NCBI GenBank assembly: GCA_029212925.1
Contig: JARGOB010000004.1
Coordinates: 83,375 to 147,374 of the forward strand
DNA: 64,000 bases
Source: Coxiellaceae bacterium
GTDB lineage: Bacteria > Pseudomonadota > Gammaproteobacteria > Coxiellales > Coxiellaceae
Direction of reading: 5' to 3'
The position numbers were made by a program, and so were the translations under genes. Shown here piece after piece: positions 1-8,947 of this stretch (its first letter is position 1; the number at the start of each line of letters is the position of its first letter). The notes below the pieces were generated by a model that was not told where the DNA came from, ran no database searches, and saw only the letters and a list, made by a program, of their open reading frames with translations.

Positions 1-215
1 TCGATGGAAAAACTAATCAACGCTTGGTTAGCATCGATATAACACAGCGTCTGCAACGTAGCGATTGCTGTACGCAATTGCTGTGTGCTGTGCTGTTGAT
101 TAATAGCTAGTAATGACTCAACAAGACGTAATGTGTTGTTACTGTTTGCAGCTGCTAGGTATGGATTTTCGACAGGTTTACCTGTCTCATCTACTTTAGT
201 TTCGGCTACTCGCAT
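1..215 (-). CDS. hypothetical protein, N-terminal part only (cut by window edge)
   Basis: An open frame runs from an ATG at 215 down to base 1 with no stop, giving 71 residues of a longer protein that continues outside the window. A purine-rich GAAGAAG lies just upstream of the ATG and supports the start. The visible part is hydrophilic, with a Lys/Glu/Asp-rich beginning followed by a Leu/Gln-rich stretch that is probably helical. It has no signal peptide or membrane segment. I do not recognise the family. Confidence 0.5.
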   Translation of the reverse strand, partial: MRVAETKVDETGKPVENPYLAAANSNNTLRLVESLLAINQQHSTQQLRTAIATLQTLCYIDANQALISFSI

Positions 216-473
216 ATCACTTCTTCGCACTATATATTTAGCGCATGCTAGCAGTTAATACAGGCACTATGAAATTGTTATTTTTAATTTTAACCCAGTG
301 ATTTGATCAATACTTACAAACGAACAACATTAGTATTCAATGATGTCCTGATGAATCACCTGACTCATTTATGCAATCTTTACCTGGTCAGAGATTTTTC
401 TAATATCATTGACTCACCACTCTGCTTTATTTACTTTCTGCGCTTAACTCAAAGTGACAACAAGGTGTAATCA

Positions 474-1001
474 ATGAAAACAATACTAAAAGCACTGCTA
501 ATTGCTAGCAGTTTCGTTATGTGTGCTACTGCATTAGCTGCTAGCAGCCATGCCATTACCGTTAAAAAAAATGAAACCTATGGTAATGGTCAATCGATAG
601 ATATCAACCTCTATGCCGAATTACCTCCCCCCGGTATTTACGATATTACTTGCCATATTAATAACACGGCTAGTGTTCCTGTGTTGATGGAAGCTGAAAA
701 CATTGGCTTATACGGCGAGACAATCACCAAAGATGGCTATAGACGCGATTACTATATGCCACAACTGCGCTTGATGCTAAACAATGTCCACGGTACACGT
801 GATCATTTCTCAGTAAAACCAGGGGATAATAAACTGGTGGTACAGCACATCGATGGTTGGCCTGCTGATCAACAAATGAAAAATGCTGCTATTGTATTAC
901 GCGACTTGGCCCCTATTATGATTCCTGAAGGTGGCGGTAATGCTAAAATTATTGTTCACGATTGCGTACTAACAAACTCACCAAGGCCGCGTAATCCTTA
1001 A
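474..1001 (+). CDS. secreted hypothetical protein, 175 aa
   Basis: The N-terminus is a typical Sec signal peptide: MKTILK, a hydrophobic core, then a likely cut near ALAAS. The mature part (about 150 aa) has two cysteines, one in an ITCHI context near residue 60 and one in HDCVL near 164. These could form a disulfide in the periplasm. The rest is mixed beta-type sequence with a proline cluster (ELPPPG). AAGGTG precedes the ATG at a normal distance. The gene stands alone, with a REP-like palindrome after it and maeA further downstream. I do not recognise the family. A TCH motif also occurs in the secreted protein at 36466-37515, but that is too little to claim homology. Confidence 0.7.
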   Translation: MKTILKALLIASSFVMCATALAASSHAITVKKNETYGNGQSIDINLYAELPPPGIYDITCHINNTASVPVLMEAENIGLYGETITKDGYRRDYYMPQLRLMLNNVHGTRDHFSVKPGDNKLVVQHIDGWPADQQMKNAAIVLRDLAPIMIPEGGGNAKIIVHDCVLTNSPRPRNP

Positions 1002-1020
1002 AACGGTATAGACATAATCT

Positions 1021-1050
1021 CTGGACCCCGGCTCAATGGCCGGGGTGACA
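1021..1050. repeat. REP-like palindrome
   Basis: An imperfect inverted repeat begins CTGGACCCCGG and ends CCGGGGTGACAG. It belongs to the same family as the copies at 27178, 28100, 37666, 59051 and 59088: CTGGA, CCGG, a short loop, CCGG, TGACAG. It lies between two co-oriented genes and could form a hairpin in RNA. Confidence 0.7.
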
Positions 1051-1145
1051 GATGCAAGCATTGCAAATACTAACCATACCCCCTATGATTGGCCTATACT
1101 AATTAACGTAACGTACTTTTTAAATATAATATCAATGGGTTAAGC

Positions 1146-2846
1146 ATGCTGACATACCGACTTATCCGTGAAAACGGCCAAAAAATCGTAGAAACCTCAT
1201 TTACTGGCAAAGCATTACTCAGCATCTCACAGCTTAACAAAGGCACAGCCTTTAGCGCTGAAGAGCGCGAAGACTTTGATTTACTTGGCAAGCTTCCACC
1301 GCATATTGAAACACTGGAAGAACAAGCCGAACGTGCCTATTTGCAATATCAGGCATGTGAAAACATACTGAATCGCAATATATTCCTTAATCAATTACTC
1401 AATACTAACCAGGTACTGTTTTATTTTCTCATTGAAAAGCACCTGCAAGAAATGTTACCGACCATCTATACCCCTATCGTTGGCAATGCTGTCCAAAGCT
1501 ATCATAAGCGCTTTCAGCAACCACGCGGTCTTTATATATCCTATCCCGACCGTTATCGCATTGAAGAAATTTTACGTAACCGCACCAACCCTAATATAAG
1601 CTTAATCGTCACCAGTGATGGCGAAGGTGTTTTGGGCATCGGCGACCAAGGCATTGGCGCCATGGCAATCCCTATCGCAAAACTAATGGTGTATACCGCA
1701 TTTGCTGGCATTAACCCGATGAACACATTACCCGTGATGTTAGATGCTGGCACTAACAACCAAGCATTGCTTGATGACCCGATGTACCTCGGCTGGCATA
1801 ACCCACGCATTAGCGGTAAAGAATACAATGAATTTATTGATTGCTTTGTTGCCGCCGTTAAAAAGATATTTCCTGACGTGTATTTGCACTGGGAAGACTT
1901 TGGTCGTACCAATGCTTTTCGCCACTTAATCGAATACCGCAAATCGATTTGCAGCTTTAATGATGACATCCAAGGCACCGGCGTTGTCGCATTAGCGGCC
2001 TTAATGAGCGGCCTCAAGAAAACCAACAGTGAATTAAAAGATCAGCGTATCGTGATATTCGGTGCAGGCTCTGCCGGCATGGGCGTGACGGACCGTATCT
2101 ACCGCGCCATCAAACAAGACATCGGTGAAGACTTTGCCCATCAACGTTTTTGGCTACTTGATCGGCCAGGCTTATTAACTGAATACGTTATTGATGAAAC
2201 CACCGAAGCGCAACGCCCATTTTGTCGCAGCTCAGCTGAGATTGACCAATGGGAAATTAACGACGTTAAAAATATTGGCTTAATGGATGTGATCAAACAC
2301 GTCAAACCCACCATATTAATTGGTTGCTCCGCCGTGTCTGGCGCATTCAGCGACCCTATCGTTAAAGAAATGGCAAAACATGTTGAATACCCCATCATTT
2401 TGCCACTGTCGAATCCTAATGAAAAATGCGAAGCCAAACCGAGTGACCTATTAGAATGGACTAAAGGCAAAGCCTATATCGCTACAGGCAGCCCGTTTGA
2501 CGATGTTGAATACGAAGGTGAAACCTACCCTATCAGTCAATGCAATAACTACTTTGCATTTCCTGGCATCGGGTTAGGCATTATTGCCGTTAAACCCACA
2601 CGCTTAACCAGCAAAATGTTAATGGCTGCCTCGAAAGCATTGAGTGATATCGAACTCACGCATCCGTACCGTCTATTACCCAAACTCGAACGTGCACAAG
2701 AACTGTCTCGCGCCATTGGAATTGCCGTGGCACAACAAGCCATCGATGAAGGTCTCGCCATTATTAGCCCACAAACTACTGTCGAACAACTTGTCGATGA
2801 AACCATGTGGTCACCGCAGTATTTGCCATATCGCTATGTGAGTTAA
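1146..2846 (+). CDS. maeA: NAD-dependent malic enzyme (oxaloacetate-decarboxylating)
   Basis: It converts malate and NAD+ to pyruvate, CO2 and NADH in the cytosol, linking the TCA cycle to pyruvate. The length of 566 aa is that of the E. coli MaeA type. The malic N-domain shows IYTPIVGNAV and the signature SDGEGVLGIGDQG. The metal-binding segment FNDDIQGTG lies at about residues 271-279, and the Rossmann loop GAGSAGMGV at about 306-314. The C-terminus YLPY is also typical. The gene is monocistronic and its ribosome binding site is weak. Assignment to the NAD-type subfamily rests on length and overall likeness. Confidence 0.97.
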   Translation: MLTYRLIRENGQKIVETSFTGKALLSISQLNKGTAFSAEEREDFDLLGKLPPHIETLEEQAERAYLQYQACENILNRNIFLNQLLNTNQVLFYFLIEKHLQEMLPTIYTPIVGNAVQSYHKRFQQPRGLYISYPDRYRIEEILRNRTNPNISLIVTSDGEGVLGIGDQGIGAMAIPIAKLMVYTAFAGINPMNTLPVMLDAGTNNQALLDDPMYLGWHNPRISGKEYNEFIDCFVAAVKKIFPDVYLHWEDFGRTNAFRHLIEYRKSICSFNDDIQGTGVVALAALMSGLKKTNSELKDQRIVIFGAGSAGMGVTDRIYRAIKQDIGEDFAHQRFWLLDRPGLLTEYVIDETTEAQRPFCRSSAEIDQWEINDVKNIGLMDVIKHVKPTILIGCSAVSGAFSDPIVKEMAKHVEYPIILPLSNPNEKCEAKPSDLLEWTKGKAYIATGSPFDDVEYEGETYPISQCNNYFAFPGIGLGIIAVKPTRLTSKMLMAASKALSDIELTHPYRLLPKLERAQELSRAIGIAVAQQAIDEGLAIISPQTTVEQLVDETMWSPQYLPYRYVS

Positions 2847-3108
2847 TAATAAATTAATGGATACACCACATTTCGATAGGCTAAACAGCGTTAATACAAA
2901 TTATGCCACACACTCCGCCTAGCCAACCATTTCACATAAACACGCGCGATAATACACATGAAACAGCGAAGTGAGTTATTGCTGGCATTGCCCCCAAGTC
3001 ATAACAAAAAGGCATTATTATTATATGCTAATGATACTTGATTATATAAATGAGTTGTGTTTAGATTGCTTTATTCCTATTCGCATTCATTTAAAGGGAC
3101 ATTTAATA

Positions 3109-5184
3109 ATGAAGGTATCACTTAAACAGCTAATCACCCTCAGCGCCTGCACGCTTATTTTTCCAGCGACTTTTGCCAAACATAGGGCACAAATACAAAC
3201 CCTAGTATACCCACCACACAGCGCTGTGATGGCTGCAATTAAAGACCCGAACAGCAATGCTGTGTATATCGCTGGTAAATTTACAGAAATCTCCAGAAAT
3301 ATTGGATCAATGGCGCTATTTAACACAACAGGTGATTTATTACCAAACCTCGCCAGAGTAAATGGTACGATTAATGTTTCAGCGCCTGATGGCAGTGGGG
3401 GTTTTTATATAGCGGGTGAATTTTCAATCAAAAGCGAAACAATGATCACTAGAAATTTCGCTCATATTCTTGCTGATGGCAGTGTTGATACTAGCTTCTC
3501 TCCTGGCACCAACGTTGGTAACATTAAATACATGTCGAGAGTTGATAATAAACTATACGTTGCTAACATCTCTGATGTTGCGCTAATCGACTTAACTACC
3601 GGTAAGTCTGACCCAAACTTCGCAGTGAAAGTAACCGATAGTCCCGTCTTAAAAATAAACACAATACATGCAACAAGAAATGGCTTATACATTGGTGGTT
3701 TTTTTAGACATATCAATGGCCATGCTATTAAATATTTTGCAAAAGCAGACCTGGAAACAGGATCTATTGATACTAATTATTACAGATCAGATAGAATTAT
3801 TGGAAAAATTATCTCGACGAATAATAATTCCCTTTTTCTCGAGGATATCACTACTTATCACACATTGAGCAAAGTAAATGAATCGACAGGTAGAAAAGAC
3901 TTAGGCTTTAAATTAAGCACCTTGTCGCCATCAGCTCGAATACGAGCCCTGGCCGCGGATAATTCGTGGTTATATATAGGGGCTGGACTGGGCCTCAATT
4001 CAGGTAAAACCAAACGATTCGACCTTATTACCGGGACTGAAGACAAAACATTTAAAATCAATACACCAGCGTGGGTTAAAAATATATTCTTTGACAATAA
4101 ATATATGTATGTTAGCTCAGTGTATGACTTTAGTAGCAAGACCGGATACGCCAATGTGAAAGTCGCAAGATTTAATAAAGATGACATGAGCCGTGACTTT
4201 ACTTTTGAACCACAATCATCAGGACTATTAAATACCGCCAGTATCGAAAACGGTCATTTATTGATAGGTGGCAATTTAAAAGGAGCCGGAAAACCGGTCT
4301 CGCCAGGGTATGTCGCTAAAATAAATCCTGATACCGGATTGCCTGACTTCAATTTTTTTCCTCATGTGAACGGACCGGTTAGGACACTAGCCATTTACAA
4401 CGACAGCCTATTTATTGGAGGCGATTTCACAAAAATTAATAACATTAGAGCGTATAAATTAGCAAAACTATCTAAAACCACAGGTGATGTTGACTTGTCA
4501 TTTATGCCCTCTCCCAATAACTCTGTTAATACCATTAAAATACATGATAACTATTTATATGTTGGCGGCCGTTTTTCTAACATCTCAAAAAGCAATCGAT
4601 CGAAGTTTGTTGCAAGGTATAGCTTACCGAGCTTAATCTACGATAAAACATATAACCTACAGATCAACGGAAGTGTGCACAGCATTGCATTTGATGACAG
4701 CTCTATTTACGTTGGCGGCTATGTAAAAGGCCGTTTAAGTAAGTATAACTTAGCTACTCGTGTTAAGGATTTAGATTTCATGCCAACTCTCAACGGCGCC
4801 GTTAATGGCATGACGATCGTTGGTGACAGCATTTATGTGGGTGGCTATTTTAGACGACACTTTCTCAAACTTAATAAGTTTACTGGTTTAACGGATCCAT
4901 TGTTTGATCTAAACCTAGGGCGCTGCACTACTGTAGAGAAATACAAAAATTTTATTTATGCGGGAGGAGTCAATTATTTAATAAGGTTTGATAGCGCTAC
5001 AGGACTAATCGATGATACCTTTGCAGCCAATCCAGATAGGGTTGTCTATAACGTAAAACCATACGATGGTGGGCTATTAGTTAGCGGAACATTTCAGACA
5101 ATTTTTAACATAAGGTCCCCTTATTTTATTAATTATGAATCAGTCAATACGTTAAAACGCAATGCGGTTACAATGCCTGCCTGA
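3109..5184 (+). CDS. secreted Delta-60-type beta-propeller repeat protein
   Basis: The start at 3109 gives a signal peptide (MKVSLKQL, hydrophobic core, cut near TFAK) and has AAAGGGA nine bases upstream. The frame is open for 46 more codons upstream, but that part looks non-coding. The mature protein (about 670 aa) is built from 40-60 residue repeats of the type 'LYIGGxFxxI...KxxxxTGxxDxxFxP', as in Delta-60 repeat and propeller proteins. It is probably exported and surface-associated or a binding protein; no catalytic residues are recognised. It is a paralogue of the gene at 12795-14819, with the same layout from signal peptide to C-terminus and a near-identical leader before the ATG. Confidence 0.8.
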   Translation: MKVSLKQLITLSACTLIFPATFAKHRAQIQTLVYPPHSAVMAAIKDPNSNAVYIAGKFTEISRNIGSMALFNTTGDLLPNLARVNGTINVSAPDGSGGFYIAGEFSIKSETMITRNFAHILADGSVDTSFSPGTNVGNIKYMSRVDNKLYVANISDVALIDLTTGKSDPNFAVKVTDSPVLKINTIHATRNGLYIGGFFRHINGHAIKYFAKADLETGSIDTNYYRSDRIIGKIISTNNNSLFLEDITTYHTLSKVNESTGRKDLGFKLSTLSPSARIRALAADNSWLYIGAGLGLNSGKTKRFDLITGTEDKTFKINTPAWVKNIFFDNKYMYVSSVYDFSSKTGYANVKVARFNKDDMSRDFTFEPQSSGLLNTASIENGHLLIGGNLKGAGKPVSPGYVAKINPDTGLPDFNFFPHVNGPVRTLAIYNDSLFIGGDFTKINNIRAYKLAKLSKTTGDVDLSFMPSPNNSVNTIKIHDNYLYVGGRFSNISKSNRSKFVARYSLPSLIYDKTYNLQINGSVHSIAFDDSSIYVGGYVKGRLSKYNLATRVKDLDFMPTLNGAVNGMTIVGDSIYVGGYFRRHFLKLNKFTGLTDPLFDLNLGRCTTVEKYKNFIYAGGVNYLIRFDSATGLIDDTFAANPDRVVYNVKPYDGGLLVSGTFQTIFNIRSPYFINYESVNTLKRNAVTMPA

Positions 5185-5249
5185 GTATTGAAAAATGACG
5201 TAACCACACATATAACGTGAACCCAACCGCTACACGCTTAACAGGTTTT

Positions 5250-6425
5250 TCACTTTGACCGTGAAACAATAAACAATATAAAACTAATGGCACCCAAGAC
5301 AACCAGCGTAATAGCATAAGGCTGCGTCGACACAATTTCCCGATCCATCATGATCGATGCAACCACTGCAGAAAACACAAACTGAGACGCGCCCAACAGT
5401 GATGCCGCTGTTCCTGCCACCTCAGGAAAGGGCTCTAATGCCATCGCGGCACTGGAACCCGCCATAAATGATGCACCCATACCGGAAAAAATCAACGGCA
5501 CTAAAAACTCCGACAAGCTTAACCCTAACCAGGCATACCAACCCCACATCAGCAAACCACCAAACAGCACCAACATAACACCAGCAAATAATACGCGGCG
5601 AACACCCACTTGAGGAGCAATCTTACCAGCCACAATACTGCCGCATAAAAACACCACACCGAGTACCGCGAAATAATAACCAAAGTGGATTTCAGGCACA
5701 TGCAATAGTTTAATAATAATAAACGGCGAAATCGAAAAGAAACTAAAAAATACCGCAATTGCACAACCCGCCATTAACACATTGGGATAAAACCGTCGTT
5801 GCGAATAAATTTGCCAATAACGTTTAAATACCGACCAATTAAAGTCAGCTTTATGATGAGCTAATTGCGTTTCACGCATCGCAAAAGCGATTAAAACAAA
5901 ACAACCCACACCAATTAAGCCCAACAAATAAAAATTGGAACGCCACCCTAACCAACACGCCATATAAGCGCCAACAATCGGTGCCATCAGCGGCGATACG
6001 GCAATCGTGCTATTTAAATAGCTATACACTTTAGCGCTGACTTCTTTCTCAAACAAGTCACGCACCATGGCAAACGCTACCACCGTCATACCACATGCAC
6101 CAGCTGCCTGAAATATTCGCGCAATAATCAAATCATCAATATTGGGAGATACTCCACAAGCAATTGAAGCCAGAATAAATAAGCCAGCACTGATTAATGC
6201 AATCGGTTTACGACCGAAACGATCAGACAATGGACCAAACAATAATTGACCCAAGCCCTGCATAAACATAAATAAACTCAGGGTTAACTGCACCGTGCTG
6301 CTACTCACCTGATAGACAGCAGCAATATCCGGCACACTGGGAATATACAAATCCAACGCCAACGCAAAACTAAACACCAACGGCGCCAAAACCGTAACAA
6401 CATAAACAATTGATTTATCGCGCAT
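5250..6425 (-). CDS. Bcr/CflA-family MFS drug exporter
   Basis: This is a 391-aa inner-membrane protein with about 12 hydrophobic segments. The first helix carries LDLYIPSVPDI, characteristic of the Bcr/CflA (DHA1) multidrug group. The cytoplasmic loop between helices 2 and 3 has the MFS signature GPLSDRFGRKP. Proton-driven export of drugs or small metabolites is the family role, but the substrate is unknown. It is transcribed towards the end of the propeller gene at 3109-5184, and the two are convergent with 65 bases between. No regulator lies beside it. Confidence 0.9.
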   Translation of the reverse strand: MRDKSIVYVVTVLAPLVFSFALALDLYIPSVPDIAAVYQVSSSTVQLTLSLFMFMQGLGQLLFGPLSDRFGRKPIALISAGLFILASIACGVSPNIDDLIIARIFQAAGACGMTVVAFAMVRDLFEKEVSAKVYSYLNSTIAVSPLMAPIVGAYMACWLGWRSNFYLLGLIGVGCFVLIAFAMRETQLAHHKADFNWSVFKRYWQIYSQRRFYPNVLMAGCAIAVFFSFFSISPFIIIKLLHVPEIHFGYYFAVLGVVFLCGSIVAGKIAPQVGVRRVLFAGVMLVLFGGLLMWGWYAWLGLSLSEFLVPLIFSGMGASFMAGSSAAMALEPFPEVAGTAASLLGASQFVFSAVVASIMMDREIVSTQPYAITLVVLGAISFILFIVSRSK

Positions 6426-6473
6426 AACCCACCCAACACTTATTGATGGAACGAATCATACCACACTCTCGCC

Positions 6474-8093
6474 CTATAAATTAACATACGCAGGGAAGCT
6501 AACACTCGCACCACTGTCGACACACGAAGATAGGGTCGCACCACTGATCGCACAGGTTTGAATGCTAGGCGTATTAAAGTTGGCACTGGCCACGATAAGC
6601 GAGTCACTGGTACCCGCATTAAAAGCAACCCCTATCGGAAAGGCGAAAGGCGTACTACCCGGGCTCGATATAGCAGCACATGATGAAAACTCGCCCGATG
6701 CTGCCGCGCATGTAAATATTTGTGTGTTACTTGTATTACAGCCCTGCCCTAAATACACCCTTGATTTATCCGCATTAAAACTCAATTGCATTGGACAGGT
6801 CACCGAACCGCTAGTGATCACATTCGCCGTGCATGACCCCAGATCACCACTGCCATCAATAGTACAACGCACGATATTATCGTCTGGTGTGTTAGTGATA
6901 TACGCACGACTGTTATCTGCATCCAATACGATATCACCAGCTGCGTCAGCACCGGTCGCACCCGAGTCAGCACAACTTAAATCACCATCACCATCCACAC
7001 TGCATTTAGACACCACATCCGTTGAACTTAAAGCCGCACCTAAATTAGCTGCGTACAAAGTATCACCGGTTTGATTAAAAGCGATGCCGTGAGGATTAGA
7101 TAAACCACGCGCACCGGTATCACTGCAACTAATCAAACAACCATCCGACTCAATATCGCAGTGATCAATCCATGATTGAAATTGGGTAGGTGTTGCAGAA
7201 TAGGGTTCATCAACACTCACATATACCATCGACCCTGCCGGATTAAATATGGCCGCATCGGTATTATCATTATTAGACTGCTGATAGCCAGCATTTTCAC
7301 ACTGAGAAAATAAACCGGTGTCACTATCGAAGAAGCACTTACGTAAAAACGCACTATTCGGTAAATAGACTAAGCCGGTTAGCGTCGTCGTGGTTAATTC
7401 AACATCCGACGCGTTGTCCGCCGTCAATGTCGCCGTCAATGTATTTGCACCCACTGCCGTTGGTGTATAGGTTCCACCATAGGTGCAACTACCACTCGCA
7501 GCTAGCGTGCCTGAACTACACGTATTTGTCACCGACGTTAACGATGGGCTCGTTGTCACCGACACCCCAGTTGCCGCATGTGAAGCGCTGGCATTTGTAA
7601 ACGTAAATAAAACAGTGTAGCCAGTATCTTTTTGCGTACGCGCAGGCAGCGGTGTGGTTACAGCGCCCGTCACCGTAACGCCCGACGCGGCCGTTGTAAC
7701 GGTCACAACACCGGAACGTGAACAATTAAAACCATTAGCGCCACAGAAGTCCAATCTATAAGTCGCACTACCGACAACACTGCTTTGGAAGCGCGTAATG
7801 AAGGTACAGCTTGCCCCTGCCGCTAATGAATCTTCAGATACACAAGTGCCGCCGCTCACCGTCGAAGCCGTAACACCCGCTCCTGATTCTGCTTTATTGC
7901 CAAAGCGTATATCGGTGTAAGTATGGCTGGTGTTATTGGTAACCGTTGTCACCAAGTCGGTACTACTACCACTAATCACACTTACGGTAGTACGATCAGG
8001 AGCTAGATTAAAAATCGATCGCGCTTGCGCACCAACGGCGACACTCACTAACACCACAACACCCATTACTTTCAAAAATCGCTGGCTACTCAT
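6474..8093 (-). CDS. secreted propeller protein with cysteine-paired repeats
   Basis: The 539-aa protein has a signal peptide (cut near AQARS) and AGGAGAAAGG before the ATG. Residues about 30-240 form two or three Ig-like/choice-of-anchor beta domains rich in Thr/Ser/Val (for example TGAVTTPLPA). Residues about 245-539 are YncE-like propeller blades. Each blade carries a CxxDxxGxxxxC-type pair followed by DSGA, and a strand 'GIAFNxxGDTLYAAN'. The regular Cys pairs suggest one disulfide per blade, so an oxidising compartment. It follows the outer-membrane protein at 8124-8885 by 30 bases and is probably its operon partner. No enzyme motif is seen. Confidence 0.75.
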   Translation of the reverse strand: MSSQRFLKVMGVVVLVSVAVGAQARSIFNLAPDRTTVSVISGSSTDLVTTVTNNTSHTYTDIRFGNKAESGAGVTASTVSGGTCVSEDSLAAGASCTFITRFQSSVVGSATYRLDFCGANGFNCSRSGVVTVTTAASGVTVTGAVTTPLPARTQKDTGYTVLFTFTNASASHAATGVSVTTSPSLTSVTNTCSSGTLAASGSCTYGGTYTPTAVGANTLTATLTADNASDVELTTTTLTGLVYLPNSAFLRKCFFDSDTGLFSQCENAGYQQSNNDNTDAAIFNPAGSMVYVSVDEPYSATPTQFQSWIDHCDIESDGCLISCSDTGARGLSNPHGIAFNQTGDTLYAANLGAALSSTDVVSKCSVDGDGDLSCADSGATGADAAGDIVLDADNSRAYITNTPDDNIVRCTIDGSGDLGSCTANVITSGSVTCPMQLSFNADKSRVYLGQGCNTSNTQIFTCAAASGEFSSCAAISSPGSTPFAFPIGVAFNAGTSDSLIVASANFNTPSIQTCAISGATLSSCVDSGASVSFPAYVNL

Positions 8094-8123
8094 GCCTTTC
8101 TCCTATAAAAAATTCAAGCGAGC

Positions 8124-8885
8124 TTACACGGCAAACGTGTAGTCAATGGTTAGATAATTCCCCTGCAATACCGGCGATTTAAATTCCGTTGGTGTTGTTT
8201 GGTTGTTCGCGATGGCAAAATAAGCATGGTTAGCATAAAAATATTGGTAACCAACGCCAAGCGTATTTTGATTGTTAAAGGTATGTGAAATACCAATACC
8301 AACCGTCACAGCAGCGTGCATACTACCATTATCTTTAAAGGGGTTTAGTGTTGGTGATGCAGAACTATCCGTCGGTGCTGTTTCAGAATAATTTGACACT
8401 TGGTTATAAGCCAAGCCAGCACCAAACATCACGTAAGGACTGAATTTGACGCTCTTCCACTGAGCCTGCCAGTTCAAACGTCCCTGTATCAAACCGGCAT
8501 AAGTAGGGTCAACTGAATAACTGTAATTTAACTGATCAAAATCCGTGGCAATATTATAGGCTGGCTGAACGACACCACTGACATCATGAAAATCTACTCG
8601 ATAGATATTCACCGACACCGCCAATGTTAGCTTTTTACACAGCGGCTTATAGACACCCGCACCAATACCTAATAAATATGAAAATTCTGAGCCTTGATTA
8701 CTCACATAACGATTATCGATACCCGGAAACAAATTGATTTGCTGCGCATAACTATCGAAACTACTGCTACCAAAACCGCCCATGCCTTGTATAAAAAATC
8801 GCTTAGCAGGCGTTGCTACAGCTACAGAAGTTAATAAACACAAAGTGAGCGAAGAACATACGCGCTTAAAACAAAAATGGGGCAT
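8124..8885 (-). CDS. outer-membrane beta-barrel protein
   Basis: It encodes about 253 aa with a signal peptide (MPHFCFKRV, hydrophobic core, cut near VAVATP). After that come alternating hydrophobic/polar strands with many Tyr, Gly and Asn, a GIGAGVYKPL segment, and a final strand ending in DYTFAV. A terminal aromatic-X-hydrophobic pattern is usual for proteins inserted by the BAM complex. Length and pattern fit small OmpA/OmpW-like eight-stranded barrels. Start choice: ATG at 8885 with GGA seven bases upstream. An in-frame ATG at 8897 and a TTG at 8903 are alternatives. The secreted propeller gene follows 30 bases downstream. Confidence 0.75.
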   Translation of the reverse strand: MPHFCFKRVCSSLTLCLLTSVAVATPAKRFFIQGMGGFGSSSFDSYAQQINLFPGIDNRYVSNQGSEFSYLLGIGAGVYKPLCKKLTLAVSVNIYRVDFHDVSGVVQPAYNIATDFDQLNYSYSVDPTYAGLIQGRLNWQAQWKSVKFSPYVMFGAGLAYNQVSNYSETAPTDSSASPTLNPFKDNGSMHAAVTVGIGISHTFNNQNTLGVGYQYFYANHAYFAIANNQTTPTEFKSPVLQGNYLTIDYTFAV

Positions 8886-8947
8886 CAAATCATCCATGAT
8901 CAAAAGGTTCGTCTGACGTTAACAGGTTTTGTTTAGCGGTTCAACAA

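Noticed and set aside
1553-2026. Open frame of 157 codons on the minus strand inside maeA
   Set aside because: It is fully antisense to a well-conserved enzyme gene, has no ribosome binding site and no family likeness.
2971-3108. 46-codon N-terminal extension of the propeller gene
   Set aside because: The ATG at 3109 has a good ribosome binding site and begins a signal peptide; the extension would bury it. The same holds for 14820-14936 in the paralogue.
6562-7074. Open frame of 170 codons on the plus strand opposite the cysteine-paired propeller
   Set aside because: It is a by-product of the Thr/Ser/Ala-rich codon use of the real gene on the minus strand.
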